DNA from: Glaciecola amylolytica
GTDB lineage: Bacteria > Bacteroidota > Bacteroidia > Flavobacteriales_D > Crocinitomicaceae
Direction of reading: 5' to 3'
Length of the DNA stretch: 64,000 nt
Assembly: GCA_003856375.1 (NCBI GenBank)
Contig: CP034120.1
Coordinates: forward strand, 2,046,001-2,110,000
Of the stretch, positions 62,680-64,000 are shown one piece after another. The notes below the pieces were generated by a model, which ran no database searches, was not told the origin of the DNA, and saw nothing but the letters and a program-made list of their open reading frames with translations. The position numbers were made by a program, and so were the translations under genes. The stretch's first letter is position 1, and each line of letters opens with the position of its first letter.

Positions 62680-63258
62680 TTAATCTTTCTTCTTCTCCAA
62701 ACGACTCAAAGTTTCTCTGGAAACTCCCAGGTAATGAGCAATCATTGTCTTGGAAACGCGCTGAAAAAGCTCCGGATATTGATTCAACAATAGTTCGTAT
62801 TTCTCTTTTGCGGAGTTCTTAAGCAGGGATAAAACCCGTTTTTGCAAAGCCACATAACCGCTAAACGATTTCTGTCCGAAAAAAGACATCATTGCAGGAA
62901 TTTCTGAGATCAGTTTTTGTTTGTTTTCAGCCGTCAACTCCAAAACCACACAATCTTCCAAAGCCTGAATACAAGTCGTTGATTTGGTTTTGAAATGATA
63001 GGCCGGATAATCCGAAATCCACCAATTTTCCATCGCAAACTGAATGATGTATTCTTTATCGGCTTCGTCAACCATAAACAATTTCATACATCCTTCAACC
63101 ACCAGATATTCTCTGAAAACAGGTTGATCACAGGAAAGTAAACTGGTCTTTTTTGGAACGAAAACGGGAGTAAAACAGCTTGTGATCAGTTCCAGTTCTT
63201 CTTCCGTAAGGGAAACAACGCTGCCGATATGGTTACGTAAAAAAGAAGCATATTCCAT
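62680..63258 (-). CDS. Crp/Fnr-family transcriptional regulator
   Basis: 192 residues. The N-terminal cyclic-nucleotide-binding fold (VFVPKKTSLLSCDQPVFREYLVVEGCMKLFM) lacks the usual cAMP phosphate-binding Arg-Ser motif and reads as a Bacteroidota ligand-free type. The C-terminal HTH is short (RVSKTMIAHYLGVSRETLSRLEKK). No Fe-S cysteine set of Fnr type is present. The DJ-1/PfpI gene lies 53 bases upstream on the same strand, in the right order for the regulator to be transcribed with it. Confidence 0.88.
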   Translation of the reverse strand: MEYASFLRNHIGSVVSLTEEELELITSCFTPVFVPKKTSLLSCDQPVFREYLVVEGCMKLFMVDEADKEYIIQFAMENWWISDYPAYHFKTKSTTCIQALEDCVVLELTAENKQKLISEIPAMMSFFGQKSFSGYVALQKRVLSLLKNSAKEKYELLLNQYPELFQRVSKTMIAHYLGVSRETLSRLEKKKD

Positions 63259-63311
63259 TTCATAAAAATACGAAAGAAATATGCTTCCCGAATTCCAAAA
63301 AAGGAAAATGA

Positions 63312-63986
63312 CTATTTTGCCAGAGCCTTTTTAATGGCTTCTCCTACAGCTTTTGCAGATTGCGGATTTTGTCCGGTAATCAAACGTCCGTCCACTGTAA
63401 CGTGTTCACTCCATGGAGCTGATTTCTCATAAATCCCACCTTGTTTCTTCATTTGATCTTCCAAAAGGAACGGAACTACGTTTGTCAGTTTCACCAACTC
63501 TTCCTCTTCATTTGAGAATCCGTTTACTTTCTTTCCGGAAATCAGGTAAGCGCCGTTACTCAATTTGATATTCACCAAACCTGCCGGGCCGTGACAAACA
63601 GCAGCTACAATTCCGTTATTCTCATAAATTTTCGCTGCGATTTGTGCAATATCAGAATTATCGGGCAAATCCCACATCGCTCCATGGCCTCCGGCATAAA
63701 ATATTCCTGCATACTCTTCCGGTTTCACTTCAGAAGGCTTCATGGTGTTTGTAATTTTCTGATGGTAATGCTCATTTTCCCAAAACTCTTTGTTCTCCGC
63801 ATCAGAGAGATCAAAACCATCAACCGGAGGATTTCCACCTTTCGGACTCACGAAATCAATTTCATAACCTGCTTCGGTCAATACTTTCCAGGGATGAGAA
63901 ACTTCAGCCAGGTAATACCCTGTTTTTTCACCCGTACTTCCTTTCGTATCGTGGCTTGTTACCACAAATAAAATTTTTGCTTTCAT
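63312..63986 (-). CDS. DJ-1/PfpI-type glutamine amidotransferase-like protein
   Basis: 224 residues, complete (ATG at 63986). The nucleophile elbow AAVCHGPAGL (Cys near residue 130) and GGHGAMWDL match the Hsp31/type 1 glutamine-amidotransferase-like family. Family members act as glyoxalase III, deglycases or chaperones; the exact role cannot be told. ENEHYHQKITNTMKPSEV and NGFSNEEEELVKLTNVVPFLLEDQM are typical for the ~225-residue Bacteroidota group. It is followed on the same strand by the Crp/Fnr regulator. Confidence 0.9.
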   Translation of the reverse strand: MKAKILFVVTSHDTKGSTGEKTGYYLAEVSHPWKVLTEAGYEIDFVSPKGGNPPVDGFDLSDAENKEFWENEHYHQKITNTMKPSEVKPEEYAGIFYAGGHGAMWDLPDNSDIAQIAAKIYENNGIVAAVCHGPAGLVNIKLSNGAYLISGKKVNGFSNEEEELVKLTNVVPFLLEDQMKKQGGIYEKSAPWSEHVTVDGRLITGQNPQSAKAVGEAIKKALAK

Positions 63987-64000
63987 ATGTTTGTTCGTTT

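Noticed and set aside
1-64000. tRNA, rRNA, prophage or insertion-sequence genes
   Set aside because: None was recognised in either strand. The small dispersed repeats have no transposase.

Overview
The window is chromosomal DNA of a Bacteroidota bacterium, most likely a Flavobacteriales / Crocinitomicaceae-type (Fluviicola-like) organism. The sequence evidence is: two giant secreted proteins ending in type IX secretion (T9SS) C-terminal signals, one type A and one gliding-motility/type B; a secreted M1 peptidase with a type A tail; TPR-, propeller- and AraC-fused sensor kinases; BlaI/M56-TonB pairs; and promoters of the Bacteroidota type (TTTG, 19 bp, TAnnTTTG), clearest in front of rpsA. No tRNA, rRNA, CRISPR array, transposase or phage gene was seen. 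The species assignment is inference.

Layout. 1-1261: truncated TPR signalling protein (-). 1736-8536 (+): a compact four-gene locus with a VioB-type ferritin-like protein, a LodA/GoxA-like quinoprotein oxidase, a QhpD-like radical SAM/SPASM enzyme and a LodB/QhpG-like FAD monooxygenase. 8617-15847 (-): hybrid AraC-fused sensor kinase followed by a 1508-residue T9SS cell-surface repeat protein. 16069-23396 (+): PA0069-type radical SAM protein, M1 peptidase, and a propeller/LytS kinase with its LytTR regulator. 23834-26948 (+): AraC regulator and a short UvrA paralogue. 27007-28564 (-): BlaI and an M56-TonB protein. 28753-35895: lipoprotein, zinc alcohol dehydrogenase, ankyrin protein, small membrane protein, divergent NmrA/HxlR pair, exported flavoprotein. 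36144-42923 (-): 2259-residue SprB-like adhesin. 43713-50070 (+): rpsA, membrane patatin, PadR-PspC operon. 50264-51940 (-): secreted MORN-like protein. 52082-59494 (+): unknown protein, fused alpha/beta E1 ketoacid dehydrogenase, a small-membrane-protein / CDVCGCG barrel / lipoprotein group, endonuclease III. 59857-63986: secreted unknown (-), a gasdermin-like candidate (+), a Crp/Fnr regulator (-) and a DJ-1/PfpI protein (-).

How the parts work together. The most interesting locus is 1899-8536. A protein related to cysteine-tryptophylquinone (CTQ) oxidases is encoded next to the two kinds of enzyme that make protein-derived tryptophylquinones. The flavin monooxygenase is expected beside LodA-type oxidases. 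The SPASM radical SAM enzyme looks like the one used for a different quinoprotein, quinohemoprotein amine dehydrogenase. The VioB-type ferritin-like partner is a further unusual element. The second candidate is the 233-residue protein at 61936-62637, whose motif order resembles bacterial gasdermins but which has no protease beside it.

Non-coding DNA carries several dispersed repeat families, unnamed as far as I know. One is a hairpin element bounded by TGCACAGAT-like arms (1463, 32974 and 45652, with a fragment at 50239). One is an ~86-bp AT-rich element (23540, 61478). One is a 62-bp direct repeat pair (59534, 59715). There are also short perfect palindromes. Several gene starts were moved inward from the longest reading frame to the residue that begins a signal peptide or conserved domain; each entry says so.
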